Source of the DNA: Protula sp. h YS-2021
Taxonomy: Eukaryota > Annelida > Polychaeta > Sabellida > Serpulidae
DNA length: 64,000 nt
Direction: 5' to 3'
Assembly: GCA_949752745.1 (NCBI GenBank)
Contig: OX457026.1
Coordinates: 76,681,275 to 76,745,274, forward strand
Every line of letters starts with the position of its first letter. The first letter of the stretch is position 1. Of the stretch, positions 51,565-60,400 are shown piece by piece. The position numbers were made by a program, and so were the translations under genes. Under the pieces are notes generated by a model. That model was given only the letters and a program-made list of their open reading frames with translations, did not search any database and had not been told where the DNA came from.

Positions 51565-51883
51565 ACGTATTCGAGCGAACCAGCCGTTTCTTCATTTGCT
51601 TGCACGCAGTGGGCCTAAACGACGTAAATCCTTGCTACAGCAAGCTACAAAGGAGGAATTAACAAGCTTGTTTGAAATTTGTTTGAATATATTGCAAGGA
51701 CATTTACCCTTAAGCTCAAAACGGTTTAAGGAATTTAAACGTGAACGTCATACGCTACGTACTCTAGCAGATAAGAAGATATCCCTTCGACGAAAAAAGA
51801 AGTTGATTAATCAGAAAGGAGGATTCATTGGAGTTATTGCTAGATTGGCATTGCCCTTGTTAGCCAAACTGCTGCTAAAATGA
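51557..51883 (+). CDS. 108 aa basic protein with hydrophobic C-terminus, Polinton-conserved type
   Basis: A small basic protein: Lys/Arg-rich N-terminus (SGPKRRKS), a middle helical part (LFEICLNILQGHLPLS), then RRKKKLINQKGGF and a hydrophobic end (VIARLALPLLAKLLL). The KGGF turn followed by an aliphatic tail recurs in small Polinton/adintovirus virion-associated proteins. Possible roles are capsid interior, genome condensation or membrane activity; not proven. It overlaps the ATPase stop by 8 bp and ends in an ATGA overlap with the next gene. Confidence 0.8.
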   Translation: MSKRIRANQPFLHLLARSGPKRRKSLLQQATKEELTSLFEICLNILQGHLPLSSKRFKEFKRERHTLRTLADKKISLRRKKKLINQKGGFIGVIARLALPLLAKLLLK

Positions 51884-52458
51884 AACATACGATGAAAATG
51901 GTCCTCATTCCTGAATATGAATACAAACTGTTATTAGAAAAGAAGGATAAAGATGGTGAAATCAAAACGAAAGTGAATAAACTTTTACGTGGGAAACGAA
52001 CACGTGAAAAGGTTATTGAAATGTCTCAACTTCTTGGTCGTCATTTACGAACAAGTCAGTCTAGGCAGCAAAAGCCCTCATCATCATCACCACCTGAAAA
52101 GCCAGAAAAGTTATTTTTAAGTCATTTTCAACCTATCTATCATGGAAAAGTAACACAACTTTTAGCAGAACTGAAGAAATATGGTACGACATGGTCAGAG
52201 AAGAATGAACTTGTGTTGAAAACGGGCGATATTATAGCAAATTCCAACATGGTTGATTTGATGAAAGAAGCATTGGTGGCGACAAGAAGAAAAGAACGAG
52301 CCATACCACCACATGGCTGGCATCCGTTTATCCAGGAAATTGTTGATGCTAATATTCCAAAAACAATGTTTAGTAAAAAGACCACTCGTGACGACATTAC
52401 AACAGAAATGAAACAACGTCAACAAAGACGGTTTCCTGAAGGATGGGAAAATTTTTAA
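51880..52458 (+). CDS. 192 aa Polinton-conserved protein, unknown function
   Basis: A conserved but uncharacterised type next to capsid genes. It starts at the ATGA overlap; a nearby second ATG (MKMVLIPEYEY) could also serve. It begins with an IPEYEYKLLLEK motif, has a Ser/Pro-rich linker near 67-76, then a folded C-terminal part with NELVLKTGDIIANSNMVDL and PPHGWHPFIQEIV. No catalytic residues or membrane segment seen. Position and order match Polinton morphogenesis blocks, so a virion role is inferred. Confidence 0.75.
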   Translation: MKHTMKMVLIPEYEYKLLLEKKDKDGEIKTKVNKLLRGKRTREKVIEMSQLLGRHLRTSQSRQQKPSSSSPPEKPEKLFLSHFQPIYHGKVTQLLAELKKYGTTWSEKNELVLKTGDIIANSNMVDLMKEALVATRRKERAIPPHGWHPFIQEIVDANIPKTMFSKKTTRDDITTEMKQRQQRRFPEGWENF

Positions 52459-52667
52459 CATGGCTGAAAGAGCTATGTTGTTGTTGTTGTGAGGAAGATA
52501 AACCAACTATTCCTGTGAAGATTAGATGTACAAGTGCTTGTTGTGAAGGAGAAGTTATAGATCATCTAGATCATCATCATGATGTAAAAGACCATTTGCA
52601 TACTTGGTCGAATGGCGCGCGCTATCGTGAAGTATATAGGCAACGTCAACGCACCTATACCATTTAG
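52443..52667 (+). CDS. 74 aa protein with probable myristoyl/palmitoyl anchor
   Basis: It starts within the last codons of the previous gene (16 bp overlap). The N-terminus is MGKFLTWLKELCCCCCEED: Gly2 for N-myristoylation, a short amphipathic helix, then five consecutive cysteines that could be palmitoylated. It is followed by Cys/His-rich text (CTSACCEG, DHLDHHHDVKDHLH) and a basic end. This suggests a small peripheral membrane protein with a metal-binding tail. Membrane binding is predicted only from the motif. No known family named. Confidence 0.65.
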   Translation: MGKFLTWLKELCCCCCEEDKPTIPVKIRCTSACCEGEVIDHLDHHHDVKDHLHTWSNGARYREVYRQRQRTYTI

Positions 52668-52678
52668 TTCCCACCATC

Positions 52679-53440
52679 ATGGAGTCGTCAAGCTTTTACA
52701 TCACTTTGCCTAGCAATGCGAGTATGAACTATTATCCCAACAACAAGGCTTCGAATTATCAAATTCGTATGCCTCGAACCATCTATCTGAATGGAAAATA
52801 TGAAGTGGCTTTAGCTGAAATTCAATATCCACATACATGGACAACGATGAGACATGACATGGACTATTCTATTCAGTATCGACAACAACCACTGACAGAG
52901 ACACTTGACACTATCAATATTCCCTATGGTTATTATAGATCCATACAAGAAATATGTCAGGCAGTGAATGAAGAAGCAACTCATTCTATGAAAGATGATC
53001 TTAAAGAAGCTATTCGGATAAAGTATGATAAAATTAGACGACGTGTGTTTCTATTTCTAAATTATGGTTTTGAAGTGTCCTTTTCCGCTGGATTGGCTGA
53101 GATTTTAGGATTTATCCCAGAGCAATGGTATACTGAAACATGTATAGCTGAACATAAAGCGGATGTGAAACAGGGATTTTATACACTGTATGTGTATTGT
53201 AGCATTTGTGAACCACAAGTTGTTGGTGATTATTATGTGCCGTTACTACGTTCTGTTGGCATACAAGGCCATGATGGTGACATTATCATGAAAACGTACG
53301 GCGAACCGCATTATGTTCCTGTAAACACGTCCAAATTTGACATGATAGAAATGAATATTAAGGACGACACAGGCTATAATGCTCCATTTCAAACTGGAAA
53401 GGTGATCTGTAAACTTCATTTTCGACCAAAAGCAATATGA
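52679..53440 (+). CDS. Minor capsid (penton) protein, single jelly-roll type, 253 aa
   Basis: The N-terminus FYITLPSNASMNYYPNNKAS, then IRMPRTIYLNGKYEVALAEI and YPHTW, is the typical start of Polinton/adintovirus penton proteins (FYVTLPSNSS, YYPNNT). The rest is beta-rich, as expected for a single jelly-roll. It would sit at the capsid vertices. The start is a clear ATG (52679) 11 bp after the previous stop, and the end overlaps the next gene by ATGA. The length fits. Confidence 0.9.
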   Translation: MESSSFYITLPSNASMNYYPNNKASNYQIRMPRTIYLNGKYEVALAEIQYPHTWTTMRHDMDYSIQYRQQPLTETLDTINIPYGYYRSIQEICQAVNEEATHSMKDDLKEAIRIKYDKIRRRVFLFLNYGFEVSFSAGLAEILGFIPEQWYTETCIAEHKADVKQGFYTLYVYCSICEPQVVGDYYVPLLRSVGIQGHDGDIIMKTYGEPHYVPVNTSKFDMIEMNIKDDTGYNAPFQTGKVICKLHFRPKAI

Positions 53441-53778
53441 AAGCTTATACACACGATCCGTCTGCATATCGCAACCATTTTCTTCGTCAAGTGGGCGGGG
53501 AATTACCAGGATTCAAAGGAGCGCGAATCCAATATGGTGATGGTATTGGTTCAATACTGGGATCATTGGCTCGCAAAGCTATTCCACTACTTAAGGCTGG
53601 GGCTAAGATCGTTGCGCCACATCTTAAGAAGGCTGCAAAGAATGTCGCGAAAGATGTGACGGGTCGAGTAGCAGAACGTGTGTTTGGTGAACAAAAGCGT
53701 ATGCAACCGACGAAACGTGCCAGAAGACGAAAAACAGCCAGACGGATAACATCAAAATATCGCAAAGATATTTTTTAA
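53437..53778 (+). CDS. 113 aa basic virion-type protein (adenovirus pX/pVI-like)
   Basis: Contains the block LPGFKGARIQYGDGIGSILG, then RKAIPLLKAGAK and a Lys/Arg-rich end (KRARRRKTARR). This pattern, a Gly/Phe-containing start with YGxGxGS followed by an amphipathic, basic helix, is found in small core or maturation proteins of adintoviruses and is compared with adenovirus pX/pVI. The start overlaps the penton stop (ATGA). Likely role: DNA binding and capsid maturation; inferred from family. Confidence 0.85.
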   Translation: MKAYTHDPSAYRNHFLRQVGGELPGFKGARIQYGDGIGSILGSLARKAIPLLKAGAKIVAPHLKKAAKNVAKDVTGRVAERVFGEQKRMQPTKRARRRKTARRITSKYRKDIF

Positions 53779-53789
53779 AGAAAAAAAAA

Positions 53790-55163
53790 ATGTCTCTCAT
53801 TCATAATCATTCGTGTGAATGTAGTCTTTCTCCATTGGAATGGTTTCACGTACCACCAACGCAAACTGCTGTAGAGAAAAGTTATAATGTTGACTATCAA
53901 CCACTTACAAGCATTAGAGAAGGCGCTCCAATAGAATTCTACATTCCTGCGAGTACAGAAGAATACCTGGATTTAAAGAACAGCAAACTTCATATTGTAT
54001 GTCGCATTCTAAAGGCTGATGGAACAGCGTGTGGCGCAGATGATAATGTCTCTTGCATCAATGATGTGTTTAATGGGTTATGGTCTAATATTGAATTGTT
54101 TCTGAATGATCGTTTGGTTTCGCATAGCAACAATACTCATGGTTATACCAGTATTATCTCTCATCTCATCCATGATTCGGAAGAAAGTCTACATTCTGAG
54201 CGCTCTATGCGTCTCATGTATAAGGATACTGCTGGGTCAATGAATAGCTATGAGGTGAAAAGACCTAATCATGAACAATATGTATCCGGGTTTCATGTCA
54301 ATGCCGACGGCGGTGACTTGGCTGAGCAAGGCAACAATGGCTTACATCATCGTTATTTGCATACACGTCTTAGCCGTGATGTTATGCTTACTGGCGGTTT
54401 AAGGATAGATTTGTTTGAGCAGGATCGTTATCTTCCGAATGGCATCAGTTTGAAATTGCGTTTCCATAGACAAAAAGATGACTATGTATTGATGGCTGCA
54501 GATAATACCTATAAGGTAGAAGTGAAAGAGGCATTTTTAACCATTCGCAAAGTGAGGGTGAGTCCAGGTATTCAGTTAGGACATACAGATGCATTGATGA
54601 AAAGTCCTGCCAAGATCATCATCACTAGAAAAGAATGTAAAGTCTTGGCTATTCCAGCAGGATTTCAGTCTTTTGTGAAAGATAACATCTTTTTGGGTCA
54701 ATTACCAAATCGTATTGTCATTGGTCTGGTTCATAATGAAGCTTTTGGTGGATCAGTATTGAGGAATCCATATGATTTCAAACATTTTAATCTGGACTAT
54801 ATGCAACTCTACACGGATGGTGAACCAGTTCTATCCAAACCTCTCAAGCTTGACATTACACAGAACAAATACCTGGACGCTTTTGAAACGCTTTACAAAT
54901 CGTTTGATCGGTTGAATGGTGAGAAAAGTTCCATTATAAAACGGGAAGATTGGCCTAGAGGTTATGCTTTATTTTCGTTTGACTTAACACCGGATTATGA
55001 TGGCGATGATCATTTCCCCCTGATCAAGCATGGGAATTTGCGGCTAGAAATGAACTTTGCTACGGCTTTGCAACATACCATCAATGTCATTGTCTATGCT
55101 GAATTTGACAACATTATTGAGATCAGTGCAAATCGCAGCATCCAATTCGACTACCAGTCATGA
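53790..55163 (+). CDS. Major capsid protein (double jelly-roll, hexon type), 457 aa
   Basis: The length and layout fit the Polinton major capsid protein. Blocks seen are PIEFYIPASTEEYLDLKNSK near the start, VFNGLWSNIELFLNDRLVS, a DLFEQDRYLPNGISLKLRFH segment, and near the end YALFSFDLTPDYDGDD followed by GNLRLEMNF and INVIVYAEFDN, the usual C-terminal jelly-roll signature. It would form the trimeric capsomers of the icosahedral shell. It starts 11 bp after the previous stop, preceded by an A-run, and the stop overlaps the protease start (ATGA). Confidence 0.93.
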   Translation: MSLIHNHSCECSLSPLEWFHVPPTQTAVEKSYNVDYQPLTSIREGAPIEFYIPASTEEYLDLKNSKLHIVCRILKADGTACGADDNVSCINDVFNGLWSNIELFLNDRLVSHSNNTHGYTSIISHLIHDSEESLHSERSMRLMYKDTAGSMNSYEVKRPNHEQYVSGFHVNADGGDLAEQGNNGLHHRYLHTRLSRDVMLTGGLRIDLFEQDRYLPNGISLKLRFHRQKDDYVLMAADNTYKVEVKEAFLTIRKVRVSPGIQLGHTDALMKSPAKIIITRKECKVLAIPAGFQSFVKDNIFLGQLPNRIVIGLVHNEAFGGSVLRNPYDFKHFNLDYMQLYTDGEPVLSKPLKLDITQNKYLDAFETLYKSFDRLNGEKSSIIKREDWPRGYALFSFDLTPDYDGDDHFPLIKHGNLRLEMNFATALQHTINVIVYAEFDNIIEISANRSIQFDYQS

Positions 55164-55597
55164 ACACGAAGCAGATTGATGCCATATTGAGTCATGATGT
55201 CATGACCAAAGACTTGTTTCAAGGCGTGTTTGCCATGGACCAGTTACCGTCTTTACAACGCGGCGCCTATGTGATCAACACAGACGATCAAGATGAACCA
55301 GGAGAACATTGGGTGGCAGTGTATTATGACAAAGACCCTGCAGAATATTTTGACTCTTATGGACTGTTCCCTCTCGATGATCGTTTAGATATGTTTTTAA
55401 GAAATGACTATATGTATAATTCTATATCATTACAAACGCCAATATCATCGTCATGTGGTTTTTATTGTGTCTATTATATATTACATAGAGCTCGAGGTCA
55501 GAGTATGTTTGATATTGTGAATATATTAAAAAGAAAGGATGGTGATTTTATTGTAAAGGATTTTGTATATAGACATTATAAACCATTGTTTTATTAA
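55160..55597 (+). CDS. PRO: Adenain-like cysteine protease, 145 aa
   Basis: A short, ULP1/adenain-type maturation protease. The catalytic residues are in the expected order: His50 in EHWVAV, Asp65 in EYFDSYG, Gln92 in SLQTPIS, Cys99 in SSCGFYCVYY. Expected to cleave virion precursors. It overlaps the capsid protein gene by ATGA and is the last gene of the rightward block; AATAAA lies at 55690-55695, 92 bp after the stop. Confidence 0.95.
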   Translation: MNTKQIDAILSHDVMTKDLFQGVFAMDQLPSLQRGAYVINTDDQDEPGEHWVAVYYDKDPAEYFDSYGLFPLDDRLDMFLRNDYMYNSISLQTPISSSCGFYCVYYILHRARGQSMFDIVNILKRKDGDFIVKDFVYRHYKPLFY

Positions 55598-55985
55598 TGT
55601 TGTTGTTGTTATATTAGTTAAGTTGTTGTTGTTGTTGTTATATTAGTTAAGTTGTTGTTGTTGTTATATTAGTTAAGTTGTTGTTGTTAAATAAAACAAA
55701 TCAAGTTTCAAACAACTGTCTTGTTTATTGTGTTGTACATACGTTTATTTACAAATTCTTAACTACAAACACTATTTACAAAGTTTACAAACACTATTTA
55801 CAAAGTTTACAAACACTATTTACAAACTCTTAACTACAAACGCTATTTACACTATTTACAAATTCTTAACTACAAATTCTATTTACACTATTTACAAACT
55901 TTTATTTACACTATTTACACTATTTACAAAATTCTTAACTACAAACTCTTAACTACAAAGTCTATTTACACTATTTACAAACTTT
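55598..55985. repeat. Repeat-rich spacer between convergent gene blocks
   Basis: At 55598-55690, copies of TTATATTAGTTAAGTTGTTG with (TTG)n. Then AATAAA at 55690 for rightward transcripts. At 55740-55985, many copies of ACTATTTACAAA and TTCTTAACTACAAA. On the minus strand, AATAAA (55985-55990) overlaps the stop codon of the leftward gene. No gene here; the short frame through it is a repeat artefact. Confidence 0.85.
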
Positions 55986-56339
55986 TTATTTACAAACACA
56001 TTCATTTTTCAATACATTCATCAATGAATACCATTCATTAGAATCTAAATTGATATAGGTATCATAGACATTACATCCATGTTTGTAAATGCTATGAAAG
56101 CTCACATAACACACATCACCAAACTTTATCACTTTAACAGTTACATGTTCAGACAGTTTCAGTTCATATCCTTCTTCTAAGTCAATGTCCATCACACGCA
56201 TAGGTTGTGTCAGCTCAATGGATTTGGTGCCTCGTGTAAGCCATATTTCTGTTTCTTTGAATTCAAGCGTTAGGTTCTTTCCAATCCAATGCTTGTAACA
56301 GAGCGTACCATTCCACTGTGTTGAGGGTGATGTAGTCAT
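55986..56339 (-). CDS. PC4-like small protein, paralog 4 (117 aa from the nearer ATG)
   Basis: Its C-terminal half (VTVKVIKFGDVCYVSF, then YINLDSNEWYSLMNVL) follows the PC4/SUB1 pattern of strands followed by a W-containing helix, and matches its three neighbours in order and spacing. Two in-frame ATGs fit: 56339 (MTTSPSTQ) and 56360 (seven residues longer). Both overlap the end of the preceding gene. The stop overlaps AATAAA at 55985-55990. Expected to bind single-stranded or melted DNA, by analogy only. Last gene of the leftward block. Confidence 0.75.
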   Translation of the reverse strand: MTTSPSTQWNGTLCYKHWIGKNLTLEFKETEIWLTRGTKSIELTQPMRVMDIDLEEGYELKLSEHVTVKVIKFGDVCYVSFHSIYKHGCNVYDTYINLDSNEWYSLMNVLKNECVCK

Positions 56340-56604
56340 AGTTTTCTGTAAGCTCGTCATATTGGCGAAATTGTATAAACACGTCTAAGCAGTTCTCAGT
56401 CACACGCACTTCTAATTCATTTGAGACTGCCAGGAGAAAGCCAGGTATCCTGAACTTCTCTAGATGGTCTTTCAACACGGATTGGTCATCAAGTGATAGG
56501 ACGAGATACTGTCCAAAATGTCTTAGCACAATGTCATCATATTCGTTTCTCAGATATGAGAACCCATGCGTAATTGGTTTATATTCCGTTAAAAAGTCTT
56601 CCAT
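56263..56604 (-). CDS. PC4-like small protein, paralog 3 (113 aa)
   Basis: The C-terminal part LEVRVTENCLDVFIQFRQY followed by ITLNTVEWYALLQALDW is close to the PC4 pattern (I/F-R-x-Y, then L-x-x-x-x-W-x-x-L). The N-terminus (MEDFLTEYKPITHGFSY) is unlike its neighbours. I start at the ATG at 56604 because the longer frame has no ATG there. A TATA-like CATAAAAA on the minus strand (56658-56665) is 53 bp upstream. Its 3' end overlaps the next paralog by about 77 bp. Confidence 0.8.
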   Translation of the reverse strand: MEDFLTEYKPITHGFSYLRNEYDDIVLRHFGQYLVLSLDDQSVLKDHLEKFRIPGFLLAVSNELEVRVTENCLDVFIQFRQYDELTENYDYITLNTVEWYALLQALDWKEPNA

Positions 56605-56660
56605 CTCGTTCAACAGTCAGATGAACTATGAGCTGTCTCCTTGTCTGCAAAGACGTTTTT

Positions 56661-57032
56661 TTATGCTCGCAAGATGGTGAAGAGTGGATGTTGTATCACT
56701 TCTAGGAATCGTAAGACTGCGCGCCAGTTCTTGATATCAAAGATGATCAAATCTGTATATGGTGTATCTGGTACAACTCCCTTATAATCCTTTGGATAAT
56801 CCTGTAAAAGATTTCTACAGATTTCTACACGTATGTTAGAATCATATTCAGCCACCGTCACTTCCACTTTATTTTCAAGTCTGCGTTTAAACCCAGGTTC
56901 AAGTGGTATGTTTTTAAAGTCTTTCCACACTTCAGGTTTAAACCGATGATAACTTGTCTTAGAATCTAGTATCACTTCATTCCTCTCATTGACAGTAAGG
57001 TAAACACCACCGTTCAGCATGAGTGCATTCAT
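56661..57032 (-). CDS. PC4-like small protein, paralog 2 (123 aa)
   Basis: Blocks PGFKRRLENKVEVTVAEYDS, then IRVEICRNLL and a final IIFDIKNWRAVLRFLEVI match the fold pattern of the group, though the loop is longer than in paralog 1. The ATG at 57032 lies 13 bp after the stop of paralog 1; a second ATG four codons in (57020) is possible. GGATAAAAGG on the minus strand at 57073-57082, inside the coding end of paralog 1, may be its TATA box. Function by analogy only: DNA binding or transcription support. Confidence 0.75.
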   Translation of the reverse strand: MNALMLNGGVYLTVNERNEVILDSKTSYHRFKPEVWKDFKNIPLEPGFKRRLENKVEVTVAEYDSNIRVEICRNLLQDYPKDYKGVVPDTPYTDLIIFDIKNWRAVLRFLEVIQHPLFTILRA

Positions 57033-57045
57033 GATTGTTACCTTG

Positions 57046-57390
57046 TTATGACTTGTCGTCTTGTCTGCGAAGCCTTTTATCCACTTCTTTCACCTGCTTC
57101 TTCAGCATTTTCCATTCAGGTATTGTCAGCAAGATACCCTTTTTCGTTGGACGGTTTTTTCCAGTCCCCTCATCTCTGAGGTATTTGCGAATGTTTACCA
57201 CACCTTCATTACTTTGTTTCATAATCTTGATATACTTTCCATTGCCTAGAGAAAGCATTCCATCCCACGACTGTGGTGTTGGTGCTATCTCCACTTTTAA
57301 TTTCTTAATGGTAGTATCAGGATGTTTCACTTTCATGTCTTTGACTGTATCAGCAAGAGTATCCATATCCGTTGGTGCAGATCTTTTCAT
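57046..57390 (-). CDS. PC4/SUB1-like transcription coactivator domain protein, 114 aa
   Basis: The clearest PC4 member. A short Lys-rich N-terminus leads into residues 44-106 with GNGKYIKIMKQ, VVNIRKYLRDEG (family D-I-R-E-Y), then RPTKKGILLTIPEWKMLKKQ (family KPGxKGISLxxEQWxxLK). PC4/SUB1 binds single-stranded and melted DNA and aids transcription and repair, usually as a dimer. In this element it may help expose promoters or replication intermediates; this is inference. TATATAAG at 57445-57452 lies 54 bp upstream and overlaps the PolB stop codon. The start ATG at 57390 is unambiguous. Confidence 0.9.
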   Translation of the reverse strand: MKRSAPTDMDTLADTVKDMKVKHPDTTIKKLKVEIAPTPQSWDGMLSLGNGKYIKIMKQSNEGVVNIRKYLRDEGTGKNRPTKKGILLTIPEWKMLKKQVKEVDKRLRRQDDKS

Positions 57391-57444
57391 GTTGACGCTT
57401 CAGTGTTCACACCACAACTAACTCTCAAGTTGAAGTGTCTCCCC

Positions 57445-57452
57445 CTTATATA
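57445..57452 (-). promoter_or_regulatory. TATA box overlapping the PolB stop codon
   Basis: TATATAAG read on the minus strand. Its TAA (57446-57448) is the stop codon of PolB, and the next ATG (57390) is 54 bp downstream. Same stop/TATA overlap as at 47540. Confidence 0.75.
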
Positions 57453-60400
57453 CTGTAATGCCCATGCGCCAAAGTGGAATAGCCATCACTCATCACATAT
57501 CGCTTGTCATCAAAGGGAGAGAGAGCCACTTTCCTCAACTTCTCCGAGAAGATCTGGTGGTTATGACTTCGAATGATGTGTCCTGTAGTCATCGTTTGCG
57601 TTTGGTTGAACAAACTGTCTCTATACTGCTGATGTTTCATCCGTCTTTGACACGCGCGAGTGATGCCTTTGGCCGTACGTTTTTCTTTCCCACCATACAT
57701 CATACTATACATTTTCGGCCGAAGTCCAACAAACTCTTCAATGGGAATGCCCGCCGTCTCATCTTTCATTTTCCCAAGCACTTTCTTGTTCACGTTGGAA
57801 TGTAGGAAATGATCTGGCAGATAGTCACTTGTGTCGAACAAGTCAGCATCTTCCTGCATGTCTTTGTATATATCTTCCGTTTCTATGTCATAACATAGAC
57901 TGTCGGTGTCGCTGAACAAGAGTTTGGCGTTGGGATACTTGGTCATGATGTAGTTGTAATGAAAGTGGAACATGAGCACCTTGCTGAGGTCGAGAATGGT
58001 GAACCCAACTTGAATGGGTTTATCCAGAAGCAGATCCACTTTGCGTAAATGTACCGCGGTCAAATCTTCGTTGAAAATTCTAAATTTGTGGAAGGAAGGT
58101 TTGGCTACAAGTTTCTTGAACCGCTTTTCCTGGTGAACAAGTTCCACATTCATGCGCTTTCTTACATTTTCCATGGTTTTGCCAAACACAGAGTTGTTCA
58201 TCAGTTTGAAAAAGTCTTTCTCAAACGGGTTCTTGGCCAACTTTCTCTTTTCCGTGTTCAAGGAGATGTATTTTGCCAACCATTTGCTCTGTGCAAACAT
58301 GATGGCACGATGCACCTTCGTGACTTTCAATCCCAGTGAGACATATTGCTGTAAATTTCTATAATGAAGCACATATTTCTTCTTGTCGCATAAGTTGGGA
58401 ATGAGCTTTTCACTAGGCTTGCCTTTCATGTTTAGATCTTTCCGTAGCTTCTGACTATGTTTTGATAATTCTCCCACTTTCACACATTTCCGTTCTGGAG
58501 CCACTGGATAGTGATTATGATGATCATGGATTGAATATGGGTATTCCAAATCCACTTCTAAAATGTATCCAATCTCGTCATCTTCATCCACATCCATAAA
58601 GTCAATGGATTCTGGCTCGCTCACCCACATAAATCCACTTTCCGGCATGCTTTGCGACATAGCCCAGCCATACAAGTTGTTTGCATCCAGGTAAGTCAAG
58701 TAGTTGGTTGGTTTCGTGGGATCGTAATCTGGTACGTAGGGGTTATTTGCTTTCGCATACTTGTGTGTGATGACAGATATTCCTCCACGTAAACCTTGTT
58801 CAACCATTTGGTACATGTCAATGTCGTTGATCAATTCCAATTTCACCTTTGTCGCTTTCAACATGGCATCCCACGACAGTCCTGGCGCTGTATAGTAGTG
58901 AGCAGGATCCAATTCATACGTGTTGAGACATACGTGACGAAAGTTTTCAAACACGTCAGCCAGCAGCAACACATCTGATTTCAGGTACAAGTCATGGTAT
59001 TCACCAAATGTAGTACAGTGGAATGTCTCCCACACCTTCTGCGCATGCGCATAATCCTCATCGCTAATGTCTTCTTCACTGAGTAGACTGTAAAACTTGT
59101 CCTTGGACGGCAGTTGTGTTTCAGCAAACTTGGATGGCTCATCCACGTAATCATAAGGGTACACTCCCTTTCTCAACAGTAACTCTTGTTGGTCGCTATC
59201 GTGAATGTGTGACGTCATGTGATAAAAGTTGTCTTTCCCTTCTGCTGCCAGGTTGGAGACCAACTTCTGTAGAGAAGTACTCATGAACTGAAAGCTGTCT
59301 GTAAATTTCAGATTGCTCATGGTGAATGCAATATATTTCTCAACGGTGTTGGGAATGACTGTAATCCTTTCGTTTTTGAACTTTCCAATTTCTTCCATGA
59401 TCAAATGGCTGTCATAGCCTCGTAAATTGTGGAAAAACACAGGAATGATGAAAGAATCTTCAACATCCTGCTGATCTTTTCGAAATCGGAATTGTAAATT
59501 GCATTCATTATGTGCAGCTCCGCGGTATTTGCCATTGATATGATCATGATCTCTCACACGATCTGCTCCTAGAGGCTCATGACAAATGTAGCAATCTGTG
59601 GCGTTCTTATAATGCTCTTCATCTTCATGAGTCATCACCATTTTCTTTGGCTGTAGCAAGCCATGCACAATACGATCACGTTCATTCACCATATGGTCTA
59701 AAAAGACTTTCACAGCATTGTCTCCTCGATATACGACTGGCGCACGTGTATCATACTGGCTCACAACCACATAGGCAAAGCTGTTTGGACGATGATGCTG
59801 ATACTTGTCTCCTTCATGCTTTTTCGTGAAACATTCAAAGTCTGCATAAATGACAAACGGCGCTCGCTGTTGTTTGGCTACATTCTTGAACTTGATGAAG
59901 GGTTCCTTGGGAAATGATAAACGTTGTGCGCCATGCTTGCCACACACTTCACGATGCTTGTCTAACAGATCTTGTCGCATAAACCCATGAAGACAGTTGA
60001 AACAATAAAATATTGCATTCTGACGCTTTGTTCGATAAGCCATCAGTCTGCTGAAATTCTTGATGAGGCAGTAATGTCTTGTCTTGTCATTGCTAATCAA
60101 AAGTAAGTTGATTTCTCTCGCGCTGGTGTTTCGACTGAGTTGTATGGGAACAACGACATCATGTTCATATCCAAACACATTGATAGAAACATCATTCTCC
60201 TTTTCAAATTTTGGAATGTCTGTAATCGGTGTGGGAAATGTCATGCCTTCCACCTTCAATTCGTTCTCAAATGGTGTGTAATGACTCACGCGGCAAGGAC
60301 TGTTTGTTGAAGGGTGAAGGTGAGCCAATACAGACCATAAGAAGCACTTGTTGTCTTTATTCTGAATGTTTAACACCGCCTTTGTATTCTTTACTTTCTT

